In this document: one piece after another, positions 1 to 10,449 of the stretch
Layout: every line of letters starts with the position of its first letter
Position numbering within the stretch: the first letter of the stretch is position 1
The notes under the pieces: model-generated
Database searches by the model: none
Seen by the model: the letters and a program-made list of their open reading frames with translations, nothing else
What the model was told of the DNA's origin: nothing
Assembly: GCF_038502225.1 (NCBI RefSeq)
Contig: NC_091368.1
Span: 20,718,164-20,782,163, forward strand
DNA: 64,000 bases
Direction: 5' to 3'
From: Cherax quadricarinatus
Lineage: Eukaryota > Arthropoda > Malacostraca > Decapoda > Parastacidae
Made by a program: the position numbers and the translations under genes

Positions 1-1004
1 AGTAGTCGCAGAAACGAAACTCGCTGAGACAATAACAGATGCAATCTTCCCACCGGGATATGAGATCCTGAGGAAAGATAGGAGTAGAGGGGGGAGGAGG
101 GGTTGCACTGCTCATAAAAAACCGATGGGGATTTGAGGAAATGGAAGGCATGGACGTGATTGGAGAAAGGGACTACGTAGTAGGTACAGTTCAGTCTGGA
201 GAACATAAAGTAGTCATTGGAGTGATGTATAACCCACCACAGAACTGCAGGAGGCCAAGAGAGGAGTACGAAGAAAACAACAAAGCGATGGTGGACACAC
301 TGGCTGAGGTGGAAAGAAGAGCTCACTCGAGCAGAGCAAAGTTACTGGTAATGGGTGATTTCAACCACAGGGAGATCGACTGGGAAAACCTGGAGACACA
401 TGGGGGTCCCAAAACATGGAGAGCCAAGATGATGGATGTGGTACTTGAAAACCTCATGCATCAACATGTCAGGGACAGTACCAGAGAGAGAGGGGAGGAT
501 GAGCCAGCAAGACTGGATCTTGTGTTCACCCTGAGCAGTTCAGACATTGAGGATATCACTTACGTGATAATCACTTACGTGGTTCTGAGTTTTGATTACA
601 TAATAGAGTTACAAGTGGAGAAGGTAAGAGGAATTGAATGGGTAAAGCCAAACTATAAAAGGGGGGACTACACAGGTATGAGGAACTTCCTGCAGGAGGT
701 TCAGTGGGACAGAGAACTGGTAGGAAAATCAGTAAACGAGATGATGGAATATGTAACAACAAAGTGCAAGGAGGCAGAGGAAAGGTTTGTTCCCAAGGGA
801 AATAGAAATAATAGGAAGAACAAAGCGAGTCCTTGGTTTACCCGAAGGTGTAGGGAGGCCAAAACTAAGTGCACCAGAGAATGGAAAAGGTACAGGAGGC
901 AAAGGACCCAGGAAAATAAGGAGATTAGTAGAAGAGCCAGAAAAGAGTATGCACAGATAAGGAGGGAGGCCCAGCGACAGTACGAAAACGACATAGAATC
1001 GTAA
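1..1004 (+). pseudogene. LINE endonuclease domain remnant (CR1-like copy 1)
   Basis: This is the apurinic-type endonuclease (EEP fold) domain of a non-LTR retrotransposon, which would nick target DNA to prime reverse transcription. The left end is cut by the window edge. Positions 1-140 translate in shifting frames to pieces such as an ET(K)L motif and GGGGVALLI, followed by an open frame from 141 to 1004. That frame holds VIGVMYNPP and a MGDFNHREIDW motif near residues 71-81, then a basic RT-linker. The Ser-Asp-His segment expected after the LDLVFT motif is replaced by a short duplicated-looking stretch (DITYVIITYVV, about 546-580), so the catalytic SDH is missing. The first frameshift is near 90. 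The RT of the same copy follows downstream. The family assignment to the CR1-like/Jockey group rests on motif style only. Confidence 0.85.
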
Positions 1005-2661
1005 GTCTGACCCGAAACTGCTGTACAGCCACATTAGGAGGAAGACAACAGTCAAAGACCAGGCGATAAGTCTGAGGAAAGAAGGTGGAGAACTCACATG
1101 AAACGATCAAGAGGTATGTGAGGAGCTCAACATGAGATTTAAGGAAGTATTTACAGTGGAGACAGGAAGGCCTCTGGTGGGACAGACCAGATGGGGACAC
1201 AAGCAAGGAATATACCAACAAGTATTGAATGACATAAATACAAATGAGGTGGAGGTGAAGAAGCTGCTAAGGGGCATCGATACCTCAAAGGCAATGGGAC
1301 CGGACAACGTCTCCCCGTGGATCCTTAGAGAAGGAGCGGATATGCTGTGTGTGCCACTCACTACAATCTTCAACACATCCCTGGAAACTGGGCAACTACC
1401 TGAGGTATGGAAGACGGCAAATGTAGTTCCCATTTTTTAAAAAAGGAGACAGAAAGGAGGCACTAAACTATAGACCTGTGTCACTGACCTGTATAGTATG
1501 CAAAGTTATGGAGAAGATTTTCGGGAGGAGAGTGGTGGAGCACCTGGAACGGAACAAGAGTATATACGCCAACCAGCACGGATTCATGGAAGGCAAATCC
1601 TGTGTCACAAACCTTCTGGAGTTTTATGATAAAGTAACAGAATGGATCAGAGAATACCTGACAGGGAGGCAACAACGAGTTATGGTGCGTAATGAGGTAT
1701 CACAGTGGGCACCTGTGACGAGCGGGGTCCCACAGGAGTCGGTCCTAGGACCAGTACTATTTTTGGTATATGTGAACGACATGATGGAAGGGTTAGATTC
1801 AGAAGTGTCCCTGTTCACAGATGATGTGAAGCTAATGAGGAGAATTAAATCAGATGAGGATCAGGCAGGACTTCAAAGAGACCTGGACAGACTGGACACC
1901 TGGTCCAGCAACTGGCTTCTCGAACTTAACCCCGTCAAATGCAAAGTCATGAAGATAGGGGAAGGGCACAGAAGACCGCAAATTGAGTATAGGCTAGGTG
2001 GCCAAAGACTGCAAACCTCGCTCAAGGAGAAAGATTTTGGGTTGAGTATAACACCAAGCATGTCTCCGGAAACACACAAAACCAGATAACTGCAGCATAT
2101 GGGCGCCTGGCAAACCTGAAAACAGCGTTCGGATAACTTAGCAAGGAATCGTTCAAGACACTGTATATCGTGTACATCAGGTCCATACTGGAGTATGCAG
2201 CACCTGTCTGGAACCCGCACTTGATAAAGCACGTCAAGAAATTAGAGAAAGTGCAAAGGTTTGCGACAAGGTTAGTTCCAGAGCTCATGGGAATGTCCTA
2301 TGAAGAAAGATTAAGGGAAATCGGCCTGACGACACTGGAGGACAGGAGGGTCAGGGGAGACATGATAACGACATAAAATACTGCGCGGAATAGACAAGGT
2401 GGACAAAGACAGGATGTTCCAGGGAGGGGACACAGAAAAAAAAGGTCACAATTGGAAGCTGAAGACTCGGATGAGTCAAAGGGATGTTAGTATGTCTTCA
2501 GTCAGAGTTGTCAGGCAGTGGAATAGCCTAGAAAGTGACGTAGTGGAGGCGGGATGATAAAGCTCATGGAGCAGGGAGAGAGAGGACCCAGTAGCATCCG
2601 GTGAAGAGGCGGGGCCAGGAGCTAAGAATCGACCCCTGCAACCACAAATAGGCGAGTACAA
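1005..2661 (+). pseudogene. LINE reverse transcriptase remnant and 3' tail (CR1-like copy 1)
   Basis: Reverse transcriptase of the same LINE copy, broken into three frames (1132-1440, 1478-2089, 2170-2376). The first piece carries the fingers motif SKAMGPDNVSPWIL and ends in a T-run/A-run where the frame slips at about 1435. The second has RPVSLT, QHGF, VTSGVPQESVLGP and FTDD. Motif A (the first catalytic Asp block) is missing: the sequence jumps from LLEFYDKVTEW to IREYLTGRQ, which indicates an internal deletion near 1640. GVPQES replaces the usual GVPQGS, and FTDD replaces FADD. The third piece is the thumb/C-terminal region (ILEYAAPVWNPHL). A tail ending around 2661 (gaatcgacccctgcaacc) resembles LINE 3' ends I recall from decapods. 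The copy is clearly dead. Confidence 0.88.
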
Positions 2662-3100
2662 CCAAGGACAGCATGGGTTGAGAGCAGGTCGTTCCTGCCT
2701 CTCACAACTACTGGACCACTATGTCATGGTCTTGGATGGTCGTTCCTGCCTCTCACAACTACTGGACCACTATGTCATGGTCTTGGATGGTCGTTCCTGC
2801 CTCTCACAACTACTGGACCACTATGTCATGGTCTTGGATGCACTGAGGGACAAAATTATTAAAGATGTATATACAGACTTCACGAAAACCTTTGACAAGA
2901 GCGATTATGCTGTAATAGTACACAAAATGCGTAATAATTGAATAACGGGAAAAATGGGTAGACGGATCATTAACTTTCTGAGTAATTGAACACGAAGAGT
3001 AATGGTAAACAGAAACGGATAAAGTTAGAAGCTCTGTTCCGCATGGGGTAATGGAAGTTTTGCTTCCGAGGAGCATGGACATCCAACAGGGGTGTGTGAG
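2662..3100 (+). pseudogene. Second LINE RT fragment with internal triplication
   Basis: A fragment of a different Jockey-superfamily reverse transcriptase, starting directly after the tail of copy 1. It covers the segment around RT motif A. Translation gives QHGLRAGRSCLSQLLDHY, then DVYTDFTKTFDKSDYAVI, where D-x4-F is motif A. It continues out of frame through GKMGRRIINFLSN and RVMVN. Positions 2688-2840 repeat 51 bp three times inside the domain. Frames are lost after 2941. It is too short and broken to be functional. Both its edges abut other repeats. Confidence 0.75.
2688..2840 (+). repeat. 51-bp tandem triplication inside an RT domain
   Basis: Three exact or nearly exact head-to-tail copies (2688-2738, 2739-2789, 2790-2840) of a 51-bp unit encoding a 17-residue segment, RSCLSQLLDHYVMVLDG. 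The length is a multiple of three, so the frame is preserved. The unit is normally single-copy in this RT family, so this is a local duplication after or during insertion. The identity of the copies points to a recent event. Confidence 0.95.
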
Positions 3101-3177
3101 CTTGTTAGATAGGAGTGAACTGAGGCAAGTGGTTTTAATGATTTAATGCGCTGTTTGAGTGTCAGTAAGGTAACATT
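3101..3177 (+). repeat. Left half of a dispersed repeat, cut at an inversion breakpoint
   Basis: This 77-bp piece (ending gtcagtaaggtaacatt) resembles the left part of a repeat I remember from decapod sequence, in which the text continues into tgaagggattc. That continuation is not here but occurs on the minus strand at 5322 and below. The piece is joined at TTAA directly to the middle of a CR1-like LINE. The family identity is from memory, so moderate confidence only. Confidence 0.5.
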
Positions 3178-4441
3178 AAAAGTAACTCAGGTCAGATCGC
3201 TGACAGTGATAAGGAAATATGCGAACTTTCAATACCTACTTCCTTTCAGTTTTTACTCAGGAAAATACTAGCGAAATTCCAGAAATAATAAATTATGTAG
3301 AACAGGACGATAATAAACTATGCATGATTAGGGTAACTAGTGACATGGTCCTCAGACAAATAGTGAAATTAAAACCTAACAAATCAGAATGGGGGCACGT
3401 CACAAGCGGTGTTCCACAGGGGTCAGTGTTGGGCCCGTTGTTGTTCACAATCTACATAAACGACATATATGAGAGAATAAATAACGACATAAGCAAATTT
3501 CCTGATGACACCAAATAGGCCGTCCAATTCATTCTAATGAAAACATTGGAGCACTCCAGGATGATTTCAATAGACTGAAGCAGTGGTCGGAGAAGTAGCA
3601 GAAGCAGTTTAATATAGACACATGCAAAGTTCTAAAAGTTGGAAAGGAAAATAACCATGCATCATAACAATGTAACATAATAATGTAGATCTTAATATTA
3701 CGGATTGCGAAAAGGATTTAGGAGTTCTGGTTAGCGGTAATCTGAAACCAAGACAATAGTGCATTAGTGTTCGCAATAAAGCTAACAGAATCCTTGGCTT
3801 CATATCAAGAAGTATAAATAATAGAAGTCCTCAGGTTGCTCTTCAACTCTATATATCCTTGGTTAGGCCTCATTTAGACTATGCTGCTCAGTTCTGGTCA
3901 CCGTATTACAGAATGGATATAAATGCTCTGGAAAACGTACAGAGGAGGATGACAAAGATGATCCCATGTATCAGAAATCTTCCCTATGAGGATAGACTGA
4001 GGTCCCTGAATCTGCACTCTCTCGAAAGGCGTAGAATTAGTGAGGATATGACTGAGGTATATAAATGTAAAACAAGAATAAATAAAGGGGATGTAAATAG
4101 CGTGCTGAAAATATCTAACACAGGACTCGCAGCAATGGTTTTAAGTTGGAAAAATTCAGATTCAGGAAGGATATAGGAAAGAACTGGTTTGGTAATAGAG
4201 TTGTGGATGAGTGGAACAAACTCCCGAGTACAGTTATAGAAGCTAAGACGTTGTGTAGTTTTAAAAGCAGGTTGGATGAAGACATGAGAGGGTGTGGGTG
4301 GGTGTGAGTTGAACCTGACTAGCTTGTTTTACTAGTGACGTGTCTGACCTTACTAGGTCAAGGCATTGGCTTAAGCCAGAGGGAGAATTGGACCTGCCTC
4401 GCATAGGCCAATAGGACTGTTGCAGTGTTCCTTTTTTCTTA
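3176..4441 (+). pseudogene. 3' half of CR1-like LINE, copy A
   Basis: This is the 3' half of the LINE family that is more complete at 18473-21447. It starts abruptly at the point matching about 19665 there. It encodes the RT fingers start ([19 protein letters not shown]), then an internal deletion fuses LKPNK directly to [18 protein letters not shown], removing motif A. The catalytic FADD has become FPDD (near 3505). A second open piece, 3859-4176, is the RT thumb/connection (VRPHLDYAAQFWSPYYRMD). The 3' UTR holds the family's gcctcgcataggccaatagg block and ends at a T-rich tail near 4441. Several frameshifts and stops are present. Its missing 5' half appears to be the minus-strand remnant at 5323-6845. 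Confidence 0.9.
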
Positions 4442-5104
4442 TATTCTTAAAATGGGACTCGTTTTCCCAACAGAACTGCATGACAACTTCCCCAATGTTT
4501 CCAGTTATTCCGTAACTTTACGATACTAGCAACATCCACTAAACACATAAAATGGCCATTATAAAAACCATTATTAAATTTTAACACCTATGATAGCTAT
4601 ACTTTAGAGAAAAATAGAAACGACATGTTATAGATATCGGAAATTAAATAATTAAGTCTTTAATGAATCAAATATGAATATTGAGTCATCTCCCGTTTTT
4701 CTAAAGTATTTAAGAGATAAGGAAAAATAATAATACTATCAAAAAGTATAACTTGGAGTTTTATTTTCATATATACAAGATATTAATTAGATAATTCCTT
4801 TTTCCAATCAGTTTATTTTCTTATATTAATTAAACTATCATTATTTCCATCACTTAGTGTCAAAGTCCCTTTTGTTAACTTTTCCAATAACTTCCTAATG
4901 CAGATAAATACCGTAAAAATTCATTGATAATAATAGTCATGAATTTCTACTTCTCTTATACGTCATATCTCATATCTCTTATCTCTTATACGTCATAATT
5001 CTATGCTAAAGCTTTCTCCTAAAATATTTTAGATTTTATTAATTATAGAAAATTGTAGTGTCAGATTTATTTTATAATGCTGTAAGATATTTTGAAGTTT
5101 GATG
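4442..5104. other. AT-rich spacer, no gene seen
   Basis: Strongly AT-rich sequence without a coding frame, RNA-gene signature or obvious repeat structure beyond short A/T runs and a short tandem of cttatacgtcat-like words near 4960-4995. It lies inside the segment I infer to be inverted. Confidence 0.6.
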
Positions 5105-5322
5105 TATTTTTTTTTTCACACACCGGCCGTCTCCATCTGTCGTAGGTTTAGCGAAAAAAAAATTACCATTACTCACTTCCTAACTCTTTTGCCAAAGGTG
5201 CTCCGACATTAACGATCAGATGCTGCTGCAAACTGCTATGTGCCCACCCATCCTTCAGAGTGCAGGCACCCACCCACCTTCAGAACTCAATTCCGGCTAA
5301 CCACTTAATATGAATCCCTTCA
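5105..5322 (-). repeat. Right half of a dispersed repeat (minus strand)
   Basis: Read on the minus strand this starts atgaagggattcat, passes a conserved-looking block (gcctgcactctgaagg) and ends in gccggtgtgtg followed by an A-run. That layout matches the right part of the repeat whose left part is at 3101-3177. It contains no open frame. Its left edge on the minus strand joins the broken end of the LINE at 5323. Identity is from memory. Confidence 0.5.
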
Positions 5323-6535
5323 TTAAGTGGGCCTATCATGTCCCTAATCTTACTTCTGTATACCTGAAAGAATCCTTTTGGGTTAGTCTTCGAATCCCTT
5401 TCGACTTTAGCTTCATAATCCCTTTTTGCTTTTCTTATTCCTTTTTCTCTCTTTAATTGAATATATTGATTTCTTAACTGCCCATCCCCTCTTTTGATAC
5501 GCCTATATATGCCTCTCTTTTGACCAATGAGATGTTTTAATCTATTGTTTATCCATTTGGGATCATTTTTGTTAGATCAAATTTCCCTACTCGGAACTAA
5601 AGTTGTCTGGGCAGTCCGCACTATGCTCTGAAATATGTCATATTGGCAAACAACTCTACCTACCTGACACATAGTTACGTCGTCCCAATTTAGCCCACCA
5701 GGTAATTTCTCATATCCATAAAGTCGGCAAAGCGGAAATTTGGGACAGTGACTTGTTTACAGTTATCTGGGTAATTCCATGATATATTGAAACTAAGTGA
5801 TTTGTGATCACTTTCCCCAAGCTCATCATTAACTTCAAGATGGTTAATTAATGATTCTTTGTTGGCAAGAACCAAGTCAAGCAGATTGTTTCTTCTAGTT
5901 GGTTCTGTCACATTGTTTAAAAAGCAGTCTTGTACCGTATCAAGAAAGTCACTAGACTCAAGATTTCCTGTCACATTGTTCCAATCAATTTGTCTAAAGT
6001 TAAATTCTCCTATTAACACAACATTTTCATATCTAGATGCTTTATGAATATAGTCCCATAACAGTTTACAACACTCCCTATCAAGGTTTGGGGACCTATA
6101 AATCACACCCAAAATTAATTTTTCACGACCTTCGAGAAACTGTAGCCAAACAGATTCTGTTTCCGATGTTTCTAGTCTTACATCTTGTCTAACACAACAA
6201 TTTAAATTATCTCTTACATACATCGCCACTCCACCACCCTTCCTGTTGACCCTATCAGTGTGGAATAGCTTATAACCCTGTAAATCGCATTCAGAAGGCA
6301 TTTCTCTGTCTTTCAAGTTAAACCAGGTCTCTGTTATTGCAATAATATCTGTATTATATGCACTTGCAAGTAATCTTAGCTCATTTATCTTATTTCTTAG
6401 ACTCCTACTATTTGTATGGTACACCTTAAGGGAGTTAGTCACTCGTTGCCTTTTAGTCTCTGTTTGATCATTTGATTTGCCTTTACTAGCAACTTTATTT
6501 GAATATTGTCTTCTGAACATATCCTTGAGGTATCC
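5323..6535 (-). pseudogene. 5' half of CR1-like LINE: ORF2 endonuclease (copy B)
   Basis: Start of ORF2 of a CR1-like LINE. The open frame 6520-5690 encodes 276 residues: a basic N-terminus, VYHTNSRSLRNK, IIAITETWF, RKGGGVAMYV, VLIGEFNFRQIDW and LGESDHKSLSF, which are the EEP endonuclease motifs in order. GEFN stands in place of the usual GDFN, a change at a metal/catalytic site. Downstream, in broken frames, it continues as the RT linker (LKHLIGQKRGIYRRIKRG) to about 5323. There it stops at the position where copy A begins. It aligns to 18473-19665 of copy C. The preserved long frame suggests this half is younger or simply luckier than copy A, although I infer they are one insertion. Confidence 0.9.
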
Positions 6536-6845
6536 CGGTAATATCTGCTGTTTTCAACCCTAATGCTGCAGCCTGATTGTTTCCCACAAAACACTCATAC
6601 CTATATAATCTATCAGTTTAAAGTCCTAGACAAGTCATCAATTACCCTCTCAATTGAATTGGCTAATGCAACCACTCCAGCCCCAGAGAGATGAACACCA
6701 TCCCTTGCATACATATCATGTTTGTCATAGAACAGGTCTCAGTTATCAATGAATGGGATCGCAAGTTCGTTGCAGTACCTGTCTAGCCAGCAATTTAAAC
6801 CAGTTTAAGCTGTTTAAAAATTCGGGATTTTTTCCAGTAAACTGA
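6536..6845 (-). pseudogene. ORF1 C-terminus with SGNH/GDSL-esterase-like block
   Basis: Read on the minus strand, about 6802-6613 encodes a stretch ending at a TGA at 6615-6613. It includes WLDRYCNELAIPFIDN, one in-frame TGA, then DLFYDKHDMYARDGVHLSG and AGVVALANSIERVIDDL. The DGVHLS-x-x-G arrangement is the block V signature of SGNH hydrolases, with the catalytic Asp and His two residues apart. CR1-like LINEs are known to carry an esterase in ORF1, and the location just 5' of the ORF2 start fits. The catalytic Ser block and the rest of ORF1 are absent, because the copy is truncated near 6845. It is one nonsense codon away from open in this segment. Confidence 0.7.
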
Positions 6846-7831
6846 ATCATGGAGAATATTTTTTTTTCTTATTCGCCGGTATTCTCCCGGTCAGGGTCTG
6901 GAGAAGTGTACATAATGTCTCTGAATAACAAAAAGGCACAATACCCTGACTGGAACAATACACAAATAACCCGCACATGGGAGGGAGGAGCTTACGACGA
7001 CGTTTCGGTCCGATTTCTAACATTTACAAAGTCCCACTATTTGTTTATAATGGTCTGACTTGTAAGAGAAGATGCAAAACTGTTAGAAAATGGTGTGATT
7101 TACCAAATATCGAATCCAATTTAAAGTATGACAGTCATTTTTACACATTAATGACTAAAAAGAGAAGCTACGAAAGTTGGTGTTGGGAGTCACAAGTTGA
7201 GTAAAAAAATAAACTTGAGTTTTTACCCCGAAAGAAAGCAAGATAAAAACAATCAGCTTATTTTAATAAAAAAAATTGAAGTTAAATTAGATGAACTGAG
7301 ATTATTACTATGTAATAAAAGTAATTAATTGTTCAAAAAGAGTTTGGGCCTCAACGTCAATATCAGTGTTTTAGTTCTCCGGGATTTATTTTACAATTTA
7401 CAAGTAATAAGTTAAAAGGAAGTCGTAAATGAAATTAATAAGTAATAAGGATTTGTCTGCTGATGAATTTATGAAGGATTAGATAAAACAAAGATTCAAT
7501 GAAGGAACTGGAAAAAGATTGATGTTTGGTAATTAATGTAATTAAGAAAATCTTTCACTCTTTTGGTGTCTACTAAATAATGTTTGAGTATGAATGTTGC
7601 AGCTAGTTAGATGAAAGGGAAACGTGTCTGAGACCAGTTTGAGGTGTGTTACAAGACAAAGAAAAGCATTGTGGCATTAAAGGTGTAATTCACAGAGCGG
7701 AAGAACTGTCAAATGATAAATATATTTCTATGTTGACTATTAATCGACCTGTTATTTGCATGTTGTGAAATTGTAACCTGGCGCGTCTATTTGTCAATGT
7801 AAAATAATAACACACCGTAAATCACTAGCCT
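6846..7831. other. AT-rich spacer with a dispersed repeat piece
   Basis: There is no coding evidence. Positions about 6928-7052 carry a repeat piece (aataacccgcacatgggagg, then acgacgacgtttcggtccga and tttacaaagtcc) that recurs at 53189-53305 and, inverted, at 55430-55505. The remainder is AT-rich unique-looking sequence. Confidence 0.6.
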
Positions 7832-8149
7832 GTGTCAACAGCACACTGTGAAGCTACGGTCCCCTATGTACGAACAACATGCATCCCTACTCCCTATAGA
7901 CAGCCCACCCCAGCCTTACCTGTAACCCACTTTCCCTCCCTCACAACAATGTCAATAAATGTTGAAAACATGGCTGCCCACCCCTACCTCTTATTGTCAG
8001 TCATAGATGAAGGTGGAATACCTCAGCCATTCCTTACATCTCTGTTTTCTCTCCCATTTTTGTACTTACACCCCAGCTTTTCCCCACCACAGGTTCTCCC
8101 TCACACCCCACCACTTCCTCATACCCCAGTTCTACCTTACATCACAGTC

Positions 8150-8466
8150 CTTCCTCACACCCCCAGGTACCCTAACCCATAGCCCTTCCTCACAACCCAG
8201 GTTCCTTAACCCATAGCCCTTCCTCGCACCCCCAGGTACCCTAACCCATAGCCCTTCCTCACAACCCAGGTTCCTTAACCCATAGCCCTTTCTCACACCC
8301 CAGCTTCCCTAACCTATAGCCCTTCCTCACACCCCCAGGTACCCTAACCCATAGCCCTTCCTCACAACCCAGGTTCCTTAACCCATAGCCCTTTCTCACA
8401 CCCCAGCTTCCCTAACCTATAGCCCTTCCTCACAACCCAGGTTCCTTAACCCATAGCCCTTCCTCT
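8150..8466 (+). repeat. 34/35-bp minisatellite
   Basis: About nine head-to-tail units built from aacccatagcccttcctcac plus a variable end, either aacccaggttcctt (34-bp unit) or a ccccaggtaccct form (35-bp unit). The two unit types alternate in short runs, so the array has grown by duplicating pairs. The proline-rich frames across it (7832-8216) come from the C-rich repeat and are not genes. The flanks 7832-8149 are C-rich, degenerate relatives. Confidence 0.9.
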
Positions 8467-9939
8467 ACTTGTCAACACAAGAGGCAGAACCCCAACAGCT
8501 CCTCACATCCCTGCCCTTCATGCCTTAGGTTTCTTTCACATCTCAAAAAGCTTAGGATTTTGATACAAAAAATAATAACAGAACATCTGGCTTCAAATGT
8601 AAAAGCAAATTTAGGATATCTGTGTACAATATATATTATATTATATATCTATTATATGTATTATAGCTATCTCTATAAGCCATAAAAGTAGACAATCAAG
8701 TATATAGTGTTGAAGAAAGTATCGTTATACCTAACCACATATAGTTTGATCGTCAGTAAATATACAAGACAGAAGAACCTGTAAACAAACCTAAACCTGC
8801 CTACCACAATATCAGTTAGTTTATAATAAACTTGGTTCAGTAAATGTGATTATTAACTTTTATATTATAAAAGTAAGTTATTACAGATTTTCTAACTGTA
8901 TTCCTGTGTTATTCAAATACTTTCATATTTCTCTGCGTATATAACATAAAATGTTTAATTCAGGGTTAACAAGTTACAGATCACTTTTTCTTCTTAGTTT
9001 CTTTATCTGATTTATCAAGCGGGAGTAAGTCATTGTGTCATAAAATCCATAATTGTTAATTTCTATAATACTTCACAATTATTGGATAATTGTTTCTTGA
9101 TTTTCCATGAAACAAGTTGTTTAAGTCAATAAGAGTCAGGTGCCTCCAGTGATGACAGAGAATCAGTAATTAATTATCGTGGAATCAGTCTCATTGTCAC
9201 AATTTAACATTAATGTTGTTAGGGTATCGAATAATTCACTTTGTAATGATGAAATCTAACTGTTGATATTCTGTCATTCTCAATAATGTTACAATAAATG
9301 TTAACTAGGATAACGCACCAGACGCAGTTGTAGCCCGACCCTCTTCTCTTTTACTAATAGTTAAGCTAGAAATTTCTTATAGTCTAACTTCCAGAACTAA
9401 AATATACATGATATTAAATAGTATTTTCCTGGAGAACTAAAGTGTTCACGTTGCCTTTTCTTACACTTTTTACACAGGCAGTTATATTTAATATTATCCC
9501 AAGATTCCAATATTTATCCACTTCTAGACATTTATCTGGATTCATGACGTAAATGTCTTGTTTATATCTTAGCATTTTAATACGAGTAACTGATAAAGGT
9601 GAATTATTTTATCAATGTTACTAGGAATACTAAACTCCTTCCTCATATTCTGAAGTCTCTGATTGTCGATCACATAATGTGCGGTAGATTGTACTATCAG
9701 TGCAATTTATTAGGTGAAGATAGTGAAGCGGGTGATGACCCAGAAACATTTGCTTCAGAAAAAGGTCGAGAAAAGGGTAAGTGTGCCGGAAACCTCAGGG
9801 AAGAAGTTGTTGTCCAAAAAACATAGTTAAGAGAGTAATATCCCAGAGAGTGACGACGGTGATGTCCCACAAGTATATTAAAAAGGTTGATGTCTTGCCA
9901 GTATACAGAACCTTCAGGTGACTTGCTTCATTCTTCACT
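8467..9939. other. AT-rich spacer, nothing identified
   Basis: AT-rich sequence with a short TATAT-rich stretch near 8627-8660. I saw no convincing gene, RNA or transposon. A 75-residue open frame at 9599-9826 has no recognisable motif and no supporting context. Confidence 0.55.
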
Positions 9940-10112
9940 GACATGACGACGTACTTTCGTGGATGGTTGCCGCTGACACGACGACGTACCTTCGTGGATG
10001 GTTGCCGCTGACATGACGACGTACCTTCGTGGATGGTTGCCGCTGACATGACGACGTACCTTCGTGGATGGTTGCCGCTGACATGACGACGTACCTTCGT
10101 GGATGGTTGCTG
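9940..10112 (+). repeat. 35-bp tandem array, five copies
   Basis: Five consecutive units starting at 9940, 9975, 10010, 10045 and 10080, each gacatgacgacgtaccttcg followed by tggatggttgccgct. The first unit has one substitution (tactttcg), one has gacacgacg, and the last diverges after ggttgct. Near identity implies recent amplification. The minus-strand frames that span it are repeat artefacts. Confidence 0.95.
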
Positions 10113-10449
10113 TCTACAAGCCTAAACCATGTTGCAGTCCCTATGATCTCTCCTTTATTTTTCAATAACTTCATTGGACTCCCTCCCTCACTATTTTCGA
10201 TGAATTCTTATAACGTATCTGCTGCAGCATATGAACACTGATATACAGGAAGTCACAGATACTCTGAGATATGAGTGTAACGGTATTAACTGTTGTGAAC
10301 TGTTTATGTCACAGAACTTTGTGTATGGTTAAAATCCCACGTCTTTTACGTATGTAAAACAGCTGATTGTTCATGTTCTGTATGTTCTTGTGTCTTACTA
10401 AACTGTTCACATATGTTACTGTACTGTTTTATGCGCTACTATTCAGCGT

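Noticed and set aside
7832..8216. Proline-rich small proteins
   Set aside because: Two overlapping frames over a C-rich minisatellite; no independent evidence.
8150..8466. Telomere-like sequence (ccctaaccc words)
   Set aside because: The word is part of a 34/35-bp unit. No run of a 5- or 6-bp telomeric repeat exists.
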